Assembly (NCBI RefSeq): GCF_038002605.1
Contig: NZ_JBBOCT010000001.1
Coordinates: forward strand, 62,001 to 126,000
From: Bacillus sp. FSL K6-3431
GTDB lineage: Bacteria > Bacillota > Bacilli > Bacillales > Bacillaceae_C
DNA length: 64,000 bases
Reading direction: 5' to 3'
Part shown: positions 37,443 to 45,781 of the stretch, in pieces
How positions within the stretch are numbered: the first letter of the stretch is position 1
Layout: every line of letters starts with the position of its first letter
Translations under genes and position numbers: made by a program
Notes under the pieces: generated by a model
The model's database searches: none
What the model saw: the letters and a program-made list of their open reading frames with translations, nothing else
Told to the model about the DNA's origin: nothing

Positions 37443-38699
37443 TTAACATATTGAATCTGTAGACTTTGGATTTTTAAGTCCAAAAAGAGGCCGAATAAAC
37501 AAAGCAATAAAAGTTCCTAGCATTGCCATTATCATCCAAACCCAACCGTGCAGGCTAAAGGAGGAAATACCACCAAAATAAGCTCCGATGTTACATCCAA
37601 AAGCGAGACGAGCTCCGTACCCCATTAAGATTCCGCCAATAATAGAAGCGCCTGCAACCCCAGGTTTAATTTTTTTAGGTTTAAATGTTCCTTGGGCTGC
37701 TGCAGAAATAAATGCCCCTAATATAATTCCAAAATTCATTACACTTGTGGAGTCTGCTAAAACAGTAGTAGTAAGTGCTGTAGCATTTGCCCCCGAAAAA
37801 TAACCCCAACTTGAAACATCAATTCCAACCGCCATAAGTGCTTTTCCACCCCAAAGGGCAAACGCAGAAGTGATTCCCCAAGGATTACCTCTAACAGTCA
37901 ATGTTAAAGCATTTAAAACAGCTAAAACAATTGCAGCTGCAAATAATGGCCAAGATCCTCGAATGATCTTTTTAAAACCTTGTGTTGTCGGAAGTGGTTT
38001 CATCATCGGTGGATTTTTCTTTTTTGCAAATTGAACTGTAATCCAATAAATTGCGGCAAATAGGATCATTTGTACTAACCAAGCCCCGAAGTAACCAAGA
38101 CCTGTGGATTCGGCAAGTGAAATCGGCGGTAGTGACGGAGTATCCTCCATCCAGAATGTGAAGTGGTAGGCTCCCAAAACCGATCCTGCAATAAAAGCGA
38201 GTAGAGTTAAAATCATTGATGATGCTCCACCGCCCACAGAATATAATGTCCCAGAGGCACAACCATTACCTAGCTGCATGCCTATTCCGAAAATAAATGA
38301 ACCGAATAAAACACTCATGCCGACAGGCGAAACATACCCAGTAGGTGTAACTCCTGTAAAACTAAAGCCATTAGCGAGTATCAGTGCAAATAATGTTGAT
38401 GCGACTGCGAGCATCAGCATGTGTGCTTGTAGCCCTTGGACGTTACCGACTGACATTAATCGTCTAAAAGCAGAGGTAAACCCAAAGCGTGCATGTAGTA
38501 AGGTCATTCCGAGTAAAAGCCCAATAATGAATAGTATGCCTTGAGTTAAGTTCGTGACTATAACTATGAAAGTAAATAAAATAATAGTTGCTAAAATACC
38601 GATTGCAACAAGTGGCTTTTGCACTGGTTTAAGCTCAGATGTAACAGTTGTTGGTGTTCGATTCCATTTAGTAGCTGGAGTTAAAACAGTTTGTGCCAT
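37443..38699 (-). CDS. YeeE/YedE-family (TsuA-like) sulfur-compound transporter
   Basis: Polytopic membrane protein, 418 residues, around ten helices in two halves. Each half has the family cysteine motif: QLGNGCASGTLYSVGGG and LAFGCNIGAYFGGI. In E. coli and Spirochaeta TsuA such cysteines relay thiosulfate, so thiosulfate or a related sulfur compound is the likely substrate. No TsuB/TusA (SirA) or rhodanese partner is adjacent. Transcribed away from the PrpR-like regulator. Confidence 0.85.
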   Translation of the reverse strand: MAQTVLTPATKWNRTPTTVTSELKPVQKPLVAIGILATIILFTFIVIVTNLTQGILFIIGLLLGMTLLHARFGFTSAFRRLMSVGNVQGLQAHMLMLAVASTLFALILANGFSFTGVTPTGYVSPVGMSVLFGSFIFGIGMQLGNGCASGTLYSVGGGASSMILTLLAFIAGSVLGAYHFTFWMEDTPSLPPISLAESTGLGYFGAWLVQMILFAAIYWITVQFAKKKNPPMMKPLPTTQGFKKIIRGSWPLFAAAIVLAVLNALTLTVRGNPWGITSAFALWGGKALMAVGIDVSSWGYFSGANATALTTTVLADSTSVMNFGIILGAFISAAAQGTFKPKKIKPGVAGASIIGGILMGYGARLAFGCNIGAYFGGISSFSLHGWVWMIMAMLGTFIALFIRPLFGLKNPKSTDSIC

Positions 38700-38726
38700 G
38701 TAATCACCTTTTTCTTATTGAGTTAG

Positions 38727-38744
38727 TCGGAATTAAGTGTCCGA
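38727..38744. promoter_or_regulatory. Inverted repeat upstream of the YeeE/YedE gene
   Basis: TCGGA, 8 bases, TCCGA. On the minus strand it follows a TATAAT (in 38748-38760) and so overlaps the likely transcription start of the transporter; a repressor site is plausible. Confidence 0.4.
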
Positions 38745-38770
38745 ATATCATTATAATATGATTAAGCATA

Positions 38771-38782
38771 ACTGTAAACAGT
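38771..38782. promoter_or_regulatory. ACTGT palindrome upstream of the PrpR_N regulator gene
   Basis: ACTGTAAACAGT: inverted ACTGT/ACAGT half-sites two bases apart. The same half-sites are in the larger palindrome before the KdgT gene (40580-40608), which suggests autoregulation by the same protein. Confidence 0.45.
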
Positions 38783-38851
38783 CCGATTATTGAAAGTAAA
38801 TCCGCACTATGGTAAAAATGAAGTTAGGATCAAAAAAGATAGGTGAAGATG

Positions 38852-40555
38852 ATGAAGATTAAAACATGTGTCATAACTCCGTATGCTGCAATGGTACCAC
38901 TTGTTAGAGAATGTATTGACCAGTTTCCGGATTTGGACATACAAATTGAAATTGGTGATTTAGAAAAGGGAGTGGAGCTCGCTAAGAAGGCAGAAAAATC
39001 AGGTTATCAAGTAATTATTAGCCGCGGTGGTACAGCAAAATTGATTAGAAAAGCAGTTTCTATTTTAGTCATTGATGTCCATTTATCAGGGTATGATATG
39101 CTTCGTGCACTTACACTTGCTAAGGACTTTAAAGGGAAAAAGGCAATCGTGGGGTTCTCAAATGTGACTATGGGAGCACAGTCGATTATTGATTTATTAG
39201 AATTACCTATGAAAGCTTATACGATTGATACTGCAGAGGAAGTAGGCCCACTTATAATCAAATTGAAAAAAGAGGGTTATGAAAAAATTATCGGTGATGT
39301 GGTAACTGTTGAAACATCATTCAAATATGGAGTAGAAGGTTTATTAATACATTCTGGAAGGGAAGCTATTTATGGAGCATTCGAATCGGCTCTTTCAGAC
39401 TATACTTTTATTAAGAAAGCACAGCACTTAATCCGTATCATGCGCCAGACTTTAACTGATTTTGACAAGGACTTTTGCATGATCAGTAAAAATGGGGAAT
39501 GTATTTTCGAAGAATGGAATACTTTTGAATCCTGCCCGTTGAATAAAGAAGAATTAACTATGATAACAAATGAGTTATTTACTGACTCACAACCATTAAC
39601 TAAAACAATTCAAAAAGAAAATGATCAATTGGAGATATTAGGGAAGGTAATTTCCGATAATGATCAAATAGTTGCTATTCTTTCTTTGAAAAAGAGAACA
39701 AAAGAGTGGAGCAGTTACTCATGGCTTCAAATAAAAAGCAATGAAAACTTAGAAAAAGTAGTACATCAAAGCGATGTGATGAATCATTTAATAAAAAACA
39801 TGAGAAATCACGATATAATAAGCCAACCTATTTTTCTAGTAGGAGACAAAGGTACTGGTAAGTCGTTTATTGCACAACATTTGCATATGACACATGTAAT
39901 GAAGGGGTATATTGTTTGTGTTGATTGCAGGTTCGCAGATGTTCATTCGCTTGCAAAGTCTATTTCTAATGATATAAAAACACTGTATCTCCACTCGATA
40001 CACAGTCAAGATGAAGCCGTTTTAAAAAATGTCGAAAAAATTATTCGGTTGTGTAGGGAAAGAAATATATTTTTAGTTATGTCTTCTGATTCAATTCATG
40101 TCGATCAACTACCATATAATTTTCTTTCGCAAGTAAATATTATTAATATACCTTCATTATTGGAACGTAAAGCGGATATATCAGAACTAGTTACGCATTT
40201 TATTGCTTATTATCACCAAACTCTAGCAACTAAGCCTGTACGAATACAAAAAGAAGCCTTAGAATTATTGGAAAACCATCATTGGCAAGGAAATATCACT
40301 GAGTTAAAAGGATTTATTAAAAATGTTGCACTAAACGAACAAGGTTATGTTATTGAATTGGAAACCATTAGTAAACTATTAACATCAAAAGCTACTCATT
40401 CTGACATTCGGTATTCATTTACTAATGGCACTTTAAAAGAAATAGAGAAGCAAATTATTTTAGCTATGATGGAAGAAGAGCAACAAAACCAAACACGAGT
40501 AGCAAAACGTTTAGGAATAAATCGGGCAACTTTATGGCGCAAACTTAAAGAATAA
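38852..40555 (+). CDS. PrpR_N-domain regulator with degenerate AAA+ and Fis-type HTH
   Basis: Transcription regulator related to sigma-54 activators. Domains: PrpR N-terminal sensor (about 1-185; VITPYAAMVPLVREC, SRGGTAKLIRKAV), a middle region (190-310), an AAA+ remnant (about 325-480) with intact Walker A VGDKGTGKS and the LLERKADISELV segment, and a C-terminal Fis-type HTH (TRVAKRLGINRATLWRKL). The GAFTGA loop that contacts sigma-54 and a clear Walker B DE pair are missing. ATG 38852 is chosen (aggtg 6 bases upstream). Divergent from the YeeE gene and upstream of the acid-sugar genes that it probably controls. Confidence 0.8.
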   Translation: MKIKTCVITPYAAMVPLVRECIDQFPDLDIQIEIGDLEKGVELAKKAEKSGYQVIISRGGTAKLIRKAVSILVIDVHLSGYDMLRALTLAKDFKGKKAIVGFSNVTMGAQSIIDLLELPMKAYTIDTAEEVGPLIIKLKKEGYEKIIGDVVTVETSFKYGVEGLLIHSGREAIYGAFESALSDYTFIKKAQHLIRIMRQTLTDFDKDFCMISKNGECIFEEWNTFESCPLNKEELTMITNELFTDSQPLTKTIQKENDQLEILGKVISDNDQIVAILSLKKRTKEWSSYSWLQIKSNENLEKVVHQSDVMNHLIKNMRNHDIISQPIFLVGDKGTGKSFIAQHLHMTHVMKGYIVCVDCRFADVHSLAKSISNDIKTLYLHSIHSQDEAVLKNVEKIIRLCRERNIFLVMSSDSIHVDQLPYNFLSQVNIINIPSLLERKADISELVTHFIAYYHQTLATKPVRIQKEALELLENHHWQGNITELKGFIKNVALNEQGYVIELETISKLLTSKATHSDIRYSFTNGTLKEIEKQIILAMMEEEQQNQTRVAKRLGINRATLWRKLKE

Positions 40556-40579
40556 TTAAGTTTGCGTTTTTTATTTCGT

Positions 40580-40608
40580 TATAACTGTTGCAATATTAAA
40601 CAGTTATA
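40580..40608. promoter_or_regulatory. Perfect 10-base inverted repeat, operator candidate for kdgT operon
   Basis: TATAACTGTT, 9-base centre, AACAGTTATA. No T tail, and it lies 20 bases upstream of the promoter -35, the usual place of an activator site. Shares ACTGT/ACAGT with 38771-38782. Confidence 0.55.
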
Positions 40609-40627
40609 CTTATTTATAAATATTATG

Positions 40628-40676
40628 TTGCAAATTTAATCTAATGATCGTACAATAACAAATGTAAGCATTATCA
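40628..40676 (+). promoter_or_regulatory. Sigma-A promoter and cre site of the KdgT/DUF1537/PdxA2 operon
   Basis: TTGCAA (40628-40633), 17 bases, TACAAT (40651-40656). TGTAAGCATTATCA (40663-40676), directly after the -10, matches the CcpA cre consensus TGWAANCGNTNWCA at 13 of 14 positions, indicating glucose repression. No -24/-12 sigma-54 element was found, in line with the regulator lacking GAFTGA. Confidence 0.62.
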
Positions 40677-40705
40677 ACTATTATGTACGAAAAGAGGAAA
40701 ACAAT

Positions 40706-41683
40706 ATGAATATTAAAGCAACACTTGATCGTATCCCAGGAGGGATGATGGTAGTACCTTTACTGATAGCGGCTACCATTAATACAATAGCTCCTAATCT
40801 ATTAAGAATAGGCAATTTCACGGAAGCACTGTTTGTAAACGGTGCCAGCACACTTATCGCTTTATTCCTATTTTGTGCAGGTGCACAAATAAATCTTAGG
40901 AATGTTGGGGTGTCTTTAGGGAAAGGAGCTACACTTTTAACGGTTAAATGGATTGTTGGGGCAGCAGTTGGTTTGCTTGCATATTCAGTGGCCGGTACAC
41001 AAGGGTTATTTCTTGGTTTAGCACCAATTGCAATTATAGCAGCTATGACTAATAGTAATGGTGGTCTATATGTAGCCTTAGTAGGGCAATATGGTAAATC
41101 AGATGATAAGGCTGCATACTCGATTTTAGCTTTAAATGATGGTCCTTTTCTTACAATGATTGCATTATCAATCTTCGGTGCAATGGGATTTGTTGATGGT
41201 CTTTTTTCAATTACGTCTTTCATATCGGTTTTACTACCAATTGTCATTGGTATGGTTATTGGTAATTTAGATAGAGATATGGAAGCCTTTTTCAGCAAAG
41301 GCAGTGATATGCTTATTCCATTCTTTGCTTTTGCGCTAGGAATGAATATCGATTTTCAAGCTATTCTATCGGGTGGGCTTTCTGGAGTGCTTTTGGGAAT
41401 TGCTACAGTATTATTAACGGGTACGGCAGGTTATTTTGTGTTTAAAATGTTTAAATGGAATCCAATTGTTGGGGCATCAGAAGGTTCCACTGCAGGAAAC
41501 GCAGTTGCAACACCGGCGGTTATTGCTGCCGCAAGTCCAGCATTTGCTGCAAATGTAGAATTAGCAACAGTTCAGGTAGCGGCCAGTGTTGTGACAACAG
41601 CTATATTATTACCTCTTTTCATAGGATTCTTAGTGAAGAGATTAGAGAAAAAGGGAAAAAAAGCAGAATCAAATTTCCTCTAA
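40706..41683 (+). CDS. KdgT-family 2-keto-3-deoxygluconate-type permease
   Basis: Secondary transporter, 325 residues, about ten helices; family start KATLDRIPGGMMVVPLLIAATINT and the repeated glycine-rich AMTNSNGGLYVALVGQYG and GSTAGNAVATPAVIAAASP. KdgT proteins take up 2-keto-3-deoxygluconate, but in clusters with DUF1537 kinase and PdxA2 they are thought to carry four-carbon acid sugars such as D-threonate; the latter fits better here. First gene of the operon. Confidence 0.85.
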   Translation: MNIKATLDRIPGGMMVVPLLIAATINTIAPNLLRIGNFTEALFVNGASTLIALFLFCAGAQINLRNVGVSLGKGATLLTVKWIVGAAVGLLAYSVAGTQGLFLGLAPIAIIAAMTNSNGGLYVALVGQYGKSDDKAAYSILALNDGPFLTMIALSIFGAMGFVDGLFSITSFISVLLPIVIGMVIGNLDRDMEAFFSKGSDMLIPFFAFALGMNIDFQAILSGGLSGVLLGIATVLLTGTAGYFVFKMFKWNPIVGASEGSTAGNAVATPAVIAAASPAFAANVELATVQVAASVVTTAILLPLFIGFLVKRLEKKGKKAESNFL

Positions 41684-41699
41684 GCTGATAAAAAGTAGG

Positions 41700-41740
41700 A
41701 AAAGCGGATTGATGAATCTGCTTTTCTGCTATTTTTTTTG
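41700..41740 (+). terminator. Hairpin with T run between the permease and kinase genes
   Basis: AAAAGCGGATT/AATCTGCTTTT with a 4-base loop, T run at 41730-41739. It ends just before the kinase ribosome site, so it would reduce downstream expression. Confidence 0.65.
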
Positions 41741-41757
41741 AATAAGGAGTGACTAAG

Positions 41758-43047
41758 ATGAAGTTAGCAATTATCGCTGATGACTTGACTGGGGCCAATG
41801 ATAGTGGTGTACAACTAGCTAAATATGGATTAAAAACATCGGTATTTTTAGGATTAGACAAAGATGCAGTAATGACATCTGAAGCAGTTGTATTTGATAC
41901 GAATAGCCGCTCTATTACTAAATTGGATGCCTATAATAAAGTAAAAGCAGTAACTGAATTCTTTACAAATCAAGGATTTAATTATATTTACAAAAAAATC
42001 GATTCTACGATGAGGGGAAATATTGCTTCTGAAATAGAGGCGTTTCACGATGTTGTAAAAACTGATTTCGTGTTTATCGTGCCAGGTTATCCTAAAAATG
42101 GACGGACTGTTATAAATGGCCATCATTACTTAAATGGTACCCGATTAAATGAAACTGAAATCGCACATGATCCTAAAACGCCGGTAACCGAATCACATAT
42201 CCCTACGCTCATAGGCACAGAGATACATAAAGAAGTAGGGCTTATTGGGCTTGATACGATTAGGAATGAAGAAAAAGACTTAAAGAAAAGGTTAGAAAAA
42301 TATGAAGAAATGAACATTTCTTATATTGTGGTTGATTCTGAAACGGAAGGGGACCTGGAGTCGATATTACGTTTGACAAAAGCGTTGGACTATACAATCG
42401 CATGGGTAGGTTCCGCCGGTTTGGCTAATTATCTTCCAGCGTACTATGGAATGAAAGAAAGAAATCAGGTATTAAAGATTCCACAACATCACGATCCGAT
42501 CCTAACGGTTGTTGGGAGCGTGAATGTAAATTCTCGAAAACAGTTAAACTTACTTTTACAAGAGCCTAATATTGTCGGTATTGAAATGACATCCTATTAT
42601 GCTGTCATGGATCAAGAAAAGCGAAAACTAGAAATGTCGAGCGTATTTTCACAAGCGATGGAAGCAGCAAAAAAAGGTTTCGATGTAGTCATATATACTT
42701 CCGGTAATCCAAAAGATATTGAATATGCTAGAAAAGTGGGAGAATCTAAAGGGTTTAACCATACTGAAACTAGCAATGAAATTGTGAATATGCTAGGTGG
42801 TATAATTTCTGTCTTAATTGAAGAAAAGATATTCAAAGGTATTGTCATGACAGGCGGGGACACAGCTAAACAAGTATGTGAATTATGGGATGTAAAAGGA
42901 TTTCATTTATACGACGAACTAGAAACTGGCGTACCAATCTCAAGCTTCATTGGCATCGACGATATATTTGTTATTACTAAGGCCGGAGGATTTGGTAAAG
43001 AGACAGTTTTTATAGATGCTATAAAAAAACTAAAAGGAGATTTCTAA
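41758..43047 (+). CDS. Four-carbon acid sugar kinase (DUF1537 family)
   Basis: Phosphorylates a C4 sugar acid (D-threonate or D-erythronate type) at O4 using ATP. N-terminal substrate domain with AIIADDLTGANDSGVQLA, central VGSAGLANYLPAYY, C-terminal nucleotide domain with MTGGDTAKQVCELW and TKAGGFGKE. 429 residues from ATG 41758 (aaggag 9 bases upstream); an in-frame GTG at 41749 touches the ribosome site. Followed after 2 bases by the pdxA2-like gene. Whether it is DtnK or another DUF1537 subtype cannot be told by eye. Confidence 0.85.
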   Translation: MKLAIIADDLTGANDSGVQLAKYGLKTSVFLGLDKDAVMTSEAVVFDTNSRSITKLDAYNKVKAVTEFFTNQGFNYIYKKIDSTMRGNIASEIEAFHDVVKTDFVFIVPGYPKNGRTVINGHHYLNGTRLNETEIAHDPKTPVTESHIPTLIGTEIHKEVGLIGLDTIRNEEKDLKKRLEKYEEMNISYIVVDSETEGDLESILRLTKALDYTIAWVGSAGLANYLPAYYGMKERNQVLKIPQHHDPILTVVGSVNVNSRKQLNLLLQEPNIVGIEMTSYYAVMDQEKRKLEMSSVFSQAMEAAKKGFDVVIYTSGNPKDIEYARKVGESKGFNHTETSNEIVNMLGGIISVLIEEKIFKGIVMTGGDTAKQVCELWDVKGFHLYDELETGVPISSFIGIDDIFVITKAGGFGKETVFIDAIKKLKGDF

Positions 43048-43049
43048 AT

Positions 43050-44069
43050 ATGAGCATAAATAATTATGTAAAACCGGTTATCGGTATTACCATGGGGGAT
43101 GCCGCGGGTATTGGTCCTGAAATTATAGTTAAGTCTTTAATGGATCCTGTTATTTATAATAAATGCCAACCAGTTGTTATCGGCGATGCAAAAATACTTG
43201 AACGAGTAAAACCAATTGTAGGTGCAGATCTGGAAATCCATATTATTGACCATATATCAAAAGCAAAGAATCAGTATGGGACGATCGATGTGTTTGACTT
43301 AAACTTATTATCGATTGATCTACCTTTTGGGAGCGTATCTAGTGAAGCTGGAAATGCTGCGTATCAATATTTGGCAAAAGCAGTTGAGCTAGCAAAAGAT
43401 CATATGATTGATTCTATTTGTACTGCACCATTGAATAAAGAAGCAATGCATAAAGGAGGTCATCTATATCCAGGCCATACTGAAATCTTAGCAGCCTTAA
43501 CGGATACAGAAGACTTTTCGATGATGTTAACAACGCCCAATTTAAGAGTTATCCACTTGACAACTCATATGGGCTTGATCGATGCAATCCAGAGTATTAC
43601 TCCGGAACGAACATATAAGGTAATTAAATTAGCTCATGATACCCTAACTAAAGCAGGTATTGACAATCCGAGCATAGCTGTTTGTGGGATTAATCCTCAT
43701 GCAGGGGAAAATGGCCTATTCGGTAATGGTGAGGAAGAAGAAAAACTGATGCCTGGTATTGAAAGAGCATTACTAGAAGGAATTAATGCATCTGGACCAC
43801 ATCCTGCTGATACATTATTTTTCCGTGCTGGAAGAGGGGATTTTGATATGGTTGTCGCTTGTTATCACGACCAAGGACATGCTCCAATAAAAGTAATGGG
43901 TATTGAAGAAGGTGTTAATATTACGGTTGGTCTAAAAGGTGGCATTATTAGAACATCTGTAGATCATGGCACAGCTTTTGATATTGCTGGAAAAAATATT
44001 GCTGATTCAAAAAGCATGAAGGCTGCTATATATTCAGCCATTGAATTATCACCCAAAAAGCTTCGTTGA
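43050..44069 (+). CDS. PdxA2-like 4-phosphothreonate/erythronate dehydrogenase
   Basis: Homologue of 4-hydroxythreonine-4-phosphate dehydrogenase (PdxA). Metal-binding His in TTHMGLIDAIQS and CYHDQGHAPIKVMG; substrate segments GDAAGIGPEI, CTAPLNKEAMHKGGHLYPGHTE. 339 residues. Bacillaceae of this type make PLP by PdxST, and together with the kinase the pair is the known D-threonate route: 4-phospho-D-threonate is oxidised and decarboxylated to dihydroxyacetone phosphate. The catabolic role is therefore preferred over vitamin B6 synthesis. Confidence 0.87.
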   Translation: MSINNYVKPVIGITMGDAAGIGPEIIVKSLMDPVIYNKCQPVVIGDAKILERVKPIVGADLEIHIIDHISKAKNQYGTIDVFDLNLLSIDLPFGSVSSEAGNAAYQYLAKAVELAKDHMIDSICTAPLNKEAMHKGGHLYPGHTEILAALTDTEDFSMMLTTPNLRVIHLTTHMGLIDAIQSITPERTYKVIKLAHDTLTKAGIDNPSIAVCGINPHAGENGLFGNGEEEEKLMPGIERALLEGINASGPHPADTLFFRAGRGDFDMVVACYHDQGHAPIKVMGIEEGVNITVGLKGGIIRTSVDHGTAFDIAGKNIADSKSMKAAIYSAIELSPKKLR

Positions 44070-44153
44070 TAGCATTTTTTTATTAAAAGCCTAGAATATA
44101 TAAGTAATGATTCAGAATCTCATTCATTGTATTATATTTTTTGTTTTTCACTA

Positions 44154-44182
44154 TTGACATTCGAAAAACAACTGTTTATAAT
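44154..44182 (+). promoter_or_regulatory. Perfect-consensus sigma-A promoter
   Basis: TTGACA, exactly 17 bases, TATAAT. Not followed by a reading frame but by a terminator about 100 bases on, see next entry. Confidence 0.8.
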
Positions 44183-44188
44183 ACAAAT

Positions 44189-44297
44189 TAACTTAACAAA
44201 CGAAAATTTAATTAATCACATATACAGTACTGACCGGACAACCGGAAATACTTCCTTTTAAAAAAGAGATGTATTTCGGTTGTTTTTTATTTTTTTT
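44189..44297 (+). ncRNA. Candidate small RNA or leader RNA (~105 nt)
   Basis: Bounded by the consensus promoter at 44154-44182 and a long hairpin (ACAACCGGAAATAC with GTATTTCGGTTGT, 44238-44283) followed by a T-rich run to 44297. No start codon with ribosome site inside. The 5' half is A-rich and open, the 3' half is the terminator, a common layout of base-pairing sRNAs. It may also be an extra attenuator of the met operon 300 bases downstream. Not matched to any RNA family by eye. Confidence 0.5.
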
Positions 44298-44400
44298 AAA
44301 CCATCCGTCTTTTTACTGGGAAATTTATTTTTTCACTGTTAAGTAATTGTGTGACTTTTTAAATATCGTCTAATACCACAACTAAATATGTACGTTTTAA

Positions 44401-44511
44401 TTCTTATCGAGAGAGGTTGAGGGAATGGCCCTATGACACCTCAGCAACCACCGTTTATTTACGGAAAGGTGCTAAATCCAGCAAGTTGGAAACAACTTGA
44501 GAGATAAGAAG
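44401..44511 (+). ncRNA. SAM-I riboswitch (S-box)
   Basis: Conserved S-box blocks: CTTATCGAGAGAGGTTGAGGG, TGGCCCTATGACACCTCAGCAACC, AAGGTGCTAAATCC, GCAAG…ACTTGAGAGATAAG closing P1. Binding of S-adenosylmethionine should stop transcription into metC-yitJ-metE. Confidence 0.97.
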
Positions 44512-44560
44512 AAACCTTGTATTTTAGGGTCTTCTTCTTATTGAGAGGGCTCTTTTTTGT
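44503..44560 (+). terminator. SAM-riboswitch expression platform
   Basis: The 3' P1 strand (GATAAGAAGAAACC) can pair with GGGTCTTCTTCTTAT (44528-44542) as antiterminator-type stem, and GAGAGGGCTC then TTTTTT ends at 44558. The exact alternative folds need a folding program. Confidence 0.65.
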
Positions 44561-44605
44561 TGGGGAAAATCCTTCTCATAAATTAGAAATGAAGGAGATG
44601 GAAAG

Positions 44606-45781
44606 GTGACAACATTACAAACGAAGATCATTCAAGATTCGACGAGCATTGATCCAACAACAGGATCGGTAAATGTACCACTTTATTTATCATCTACTTT
44701 TCACCAGTTTGATTTTGATCAATATGGAAAATACGACTATAGCCGTTCACAAAATCCTACTCGTGAAGTGCTAGAAAATGCGATTGCTTCTCTTGAGAAT
44801 GGTGTACAGGGATTTGCTTTTGCATCAGGAATGGCTGCTATATCTACTGCATTTTTACTATTATCACAAAATGATCATGTGCTAGTCTCAGAAGATGTGT
44901 ATGGAGGAACATATAGAGTAGTATCACAGATATTGGATCGATATGGTATTGAGCATACATTTGTTGATACGACGGATCTTGATAAAGTTGCTGCGGCGAT
45001 TCAATCAAATACAAAAGTGATTTATATTGAAACACCATCGAATCCTACGCTGAAAATTACTGATATTCAAGGTATAGCAAAGTTAGCAAAAGCAAATAAT
45101 TGTTTCACTTTCGTCGATAACACATTTATGACACCTGTATTCCAACGTCCGCTTGAACTTGGTGCTGATCTAGTTCTTCATAGTGCAACGAAATTTCTAT
45201 CTGGACATAGTGATGTCCTTGCAGGTCTAGCTGTTGCGAAGGATAAAGGATTGGCAGAACAATTGGCTTTTTTACAAAACTCATTCGGGGGAATCTTAGG
45301 CGCATATGATTCATGGTTACTTTTACGAGGGATCAAAACTTTACATGTGAGAATGGAAGCATCATCTCAATCAGCAGCAAAGATTGCGGAGTATTTAAAT
45401 AGTCAAGAAGAGATACAGCATGTCTATTATCCAGGGATATCAGCCCATACAGGATATGAGATTCATAAATATCAATCGTCTTCGGCAGGAGCCGTTCTCT
45501 CCTTTCGTCTAGAAAGCGATGATGCAGTACGACAGTTTAAAGATAATATTAAACTTCCTTTATTTGCGGTAAGTCTTGGTGGTGTCGAGTCCATACTATC
45601 ATATCCAGCTAAAATGTCGCATGCAGCAATGCCGAAAAAAGTAAGAGAAAAACGTGGCATTACCGATGGATTACTACGATTGTCGGTGGGTTTAGAAGAT
45701 CCCGATGATTTGATTAGAGATATCGAACAGGCACTTTCAAAAATAAAGAAGGGAGGTAAACTCGTTGACGCTATTAGCTAG
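44606..45781 (+). CDS. metC: Cystathionine beta-lyase (Cys/Met metabolism PLP enzyme)
   Basis: PLP enzyme that cleaves cystathionine to homocysteine in methionine synthesis. Internal lysine aldimine Lys196 in [67 protein letters not shown]. By sequence it is closer to B. subtilis MetC (YjcJ) than to MetI, though gamma-synthase or O-acetylhomoserine activity cannot be excluded. 391 residues, GTG start 8 bases after aggag. It overlaps the next gene by 17 bases. Confidence 0.85.
   Translation: MTTLQTKIIQDSTSIDPTTGSVNVPLYLSSTFHQFDFDQYGKYDYSRSQNPTREVLENAIASLENGVQGFAFASGMAAISTAFLLLSQNDHVLVSEDVYGGTYRVVSQILDRYGIEHTFVDTTDLDKVAAAIQSNTKVIYIETPSNPTLKITDIQGIAKLAKANNCFTFVDNTFMTPVFQRPLELGADLVLHSATKFLSGHSDVLAGLAVAKDKGLAEQLAFLQNSFGGILGAYDSWLLLRGIKTLHVRMEASSQSAAKIAEYLNSQEEIQHVYYPGISAHTGYEIHKYQSSSAGAVLSFRLESDDAVRQFKDNIKLPLFAVSLGGVESILSYPAKMSHAAMPKKVREKRGITDGLLRLSVGLEDPDDLIRDIEQALSKIKKGGKLVDAIS

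Noticed and set aside
40556..40705. Sigma-54 (-24/-12) promoter before the KdgT gene
   Set aside because: No TGGCAC-N5-TTGC pattern is present; a sigma-A promoter fits instead.
44070..44400. T-box leader upstream of the met genes
   Set aside because: The hairpin region lacks the T-box sequence (AGGGTGGNACCGCG) and specifier layout; the met genes are explained by the SAM riboswitch.
44606..45781. Naming the PLP gene metI (cystathionine gamma-synthase)
   Set aside because: Residue patterns such as [13 protein letters not shown] and [13 protein letters not shown] with MSHAAMPK follow MetC (YjcJ) more closely; activity still needs testing.
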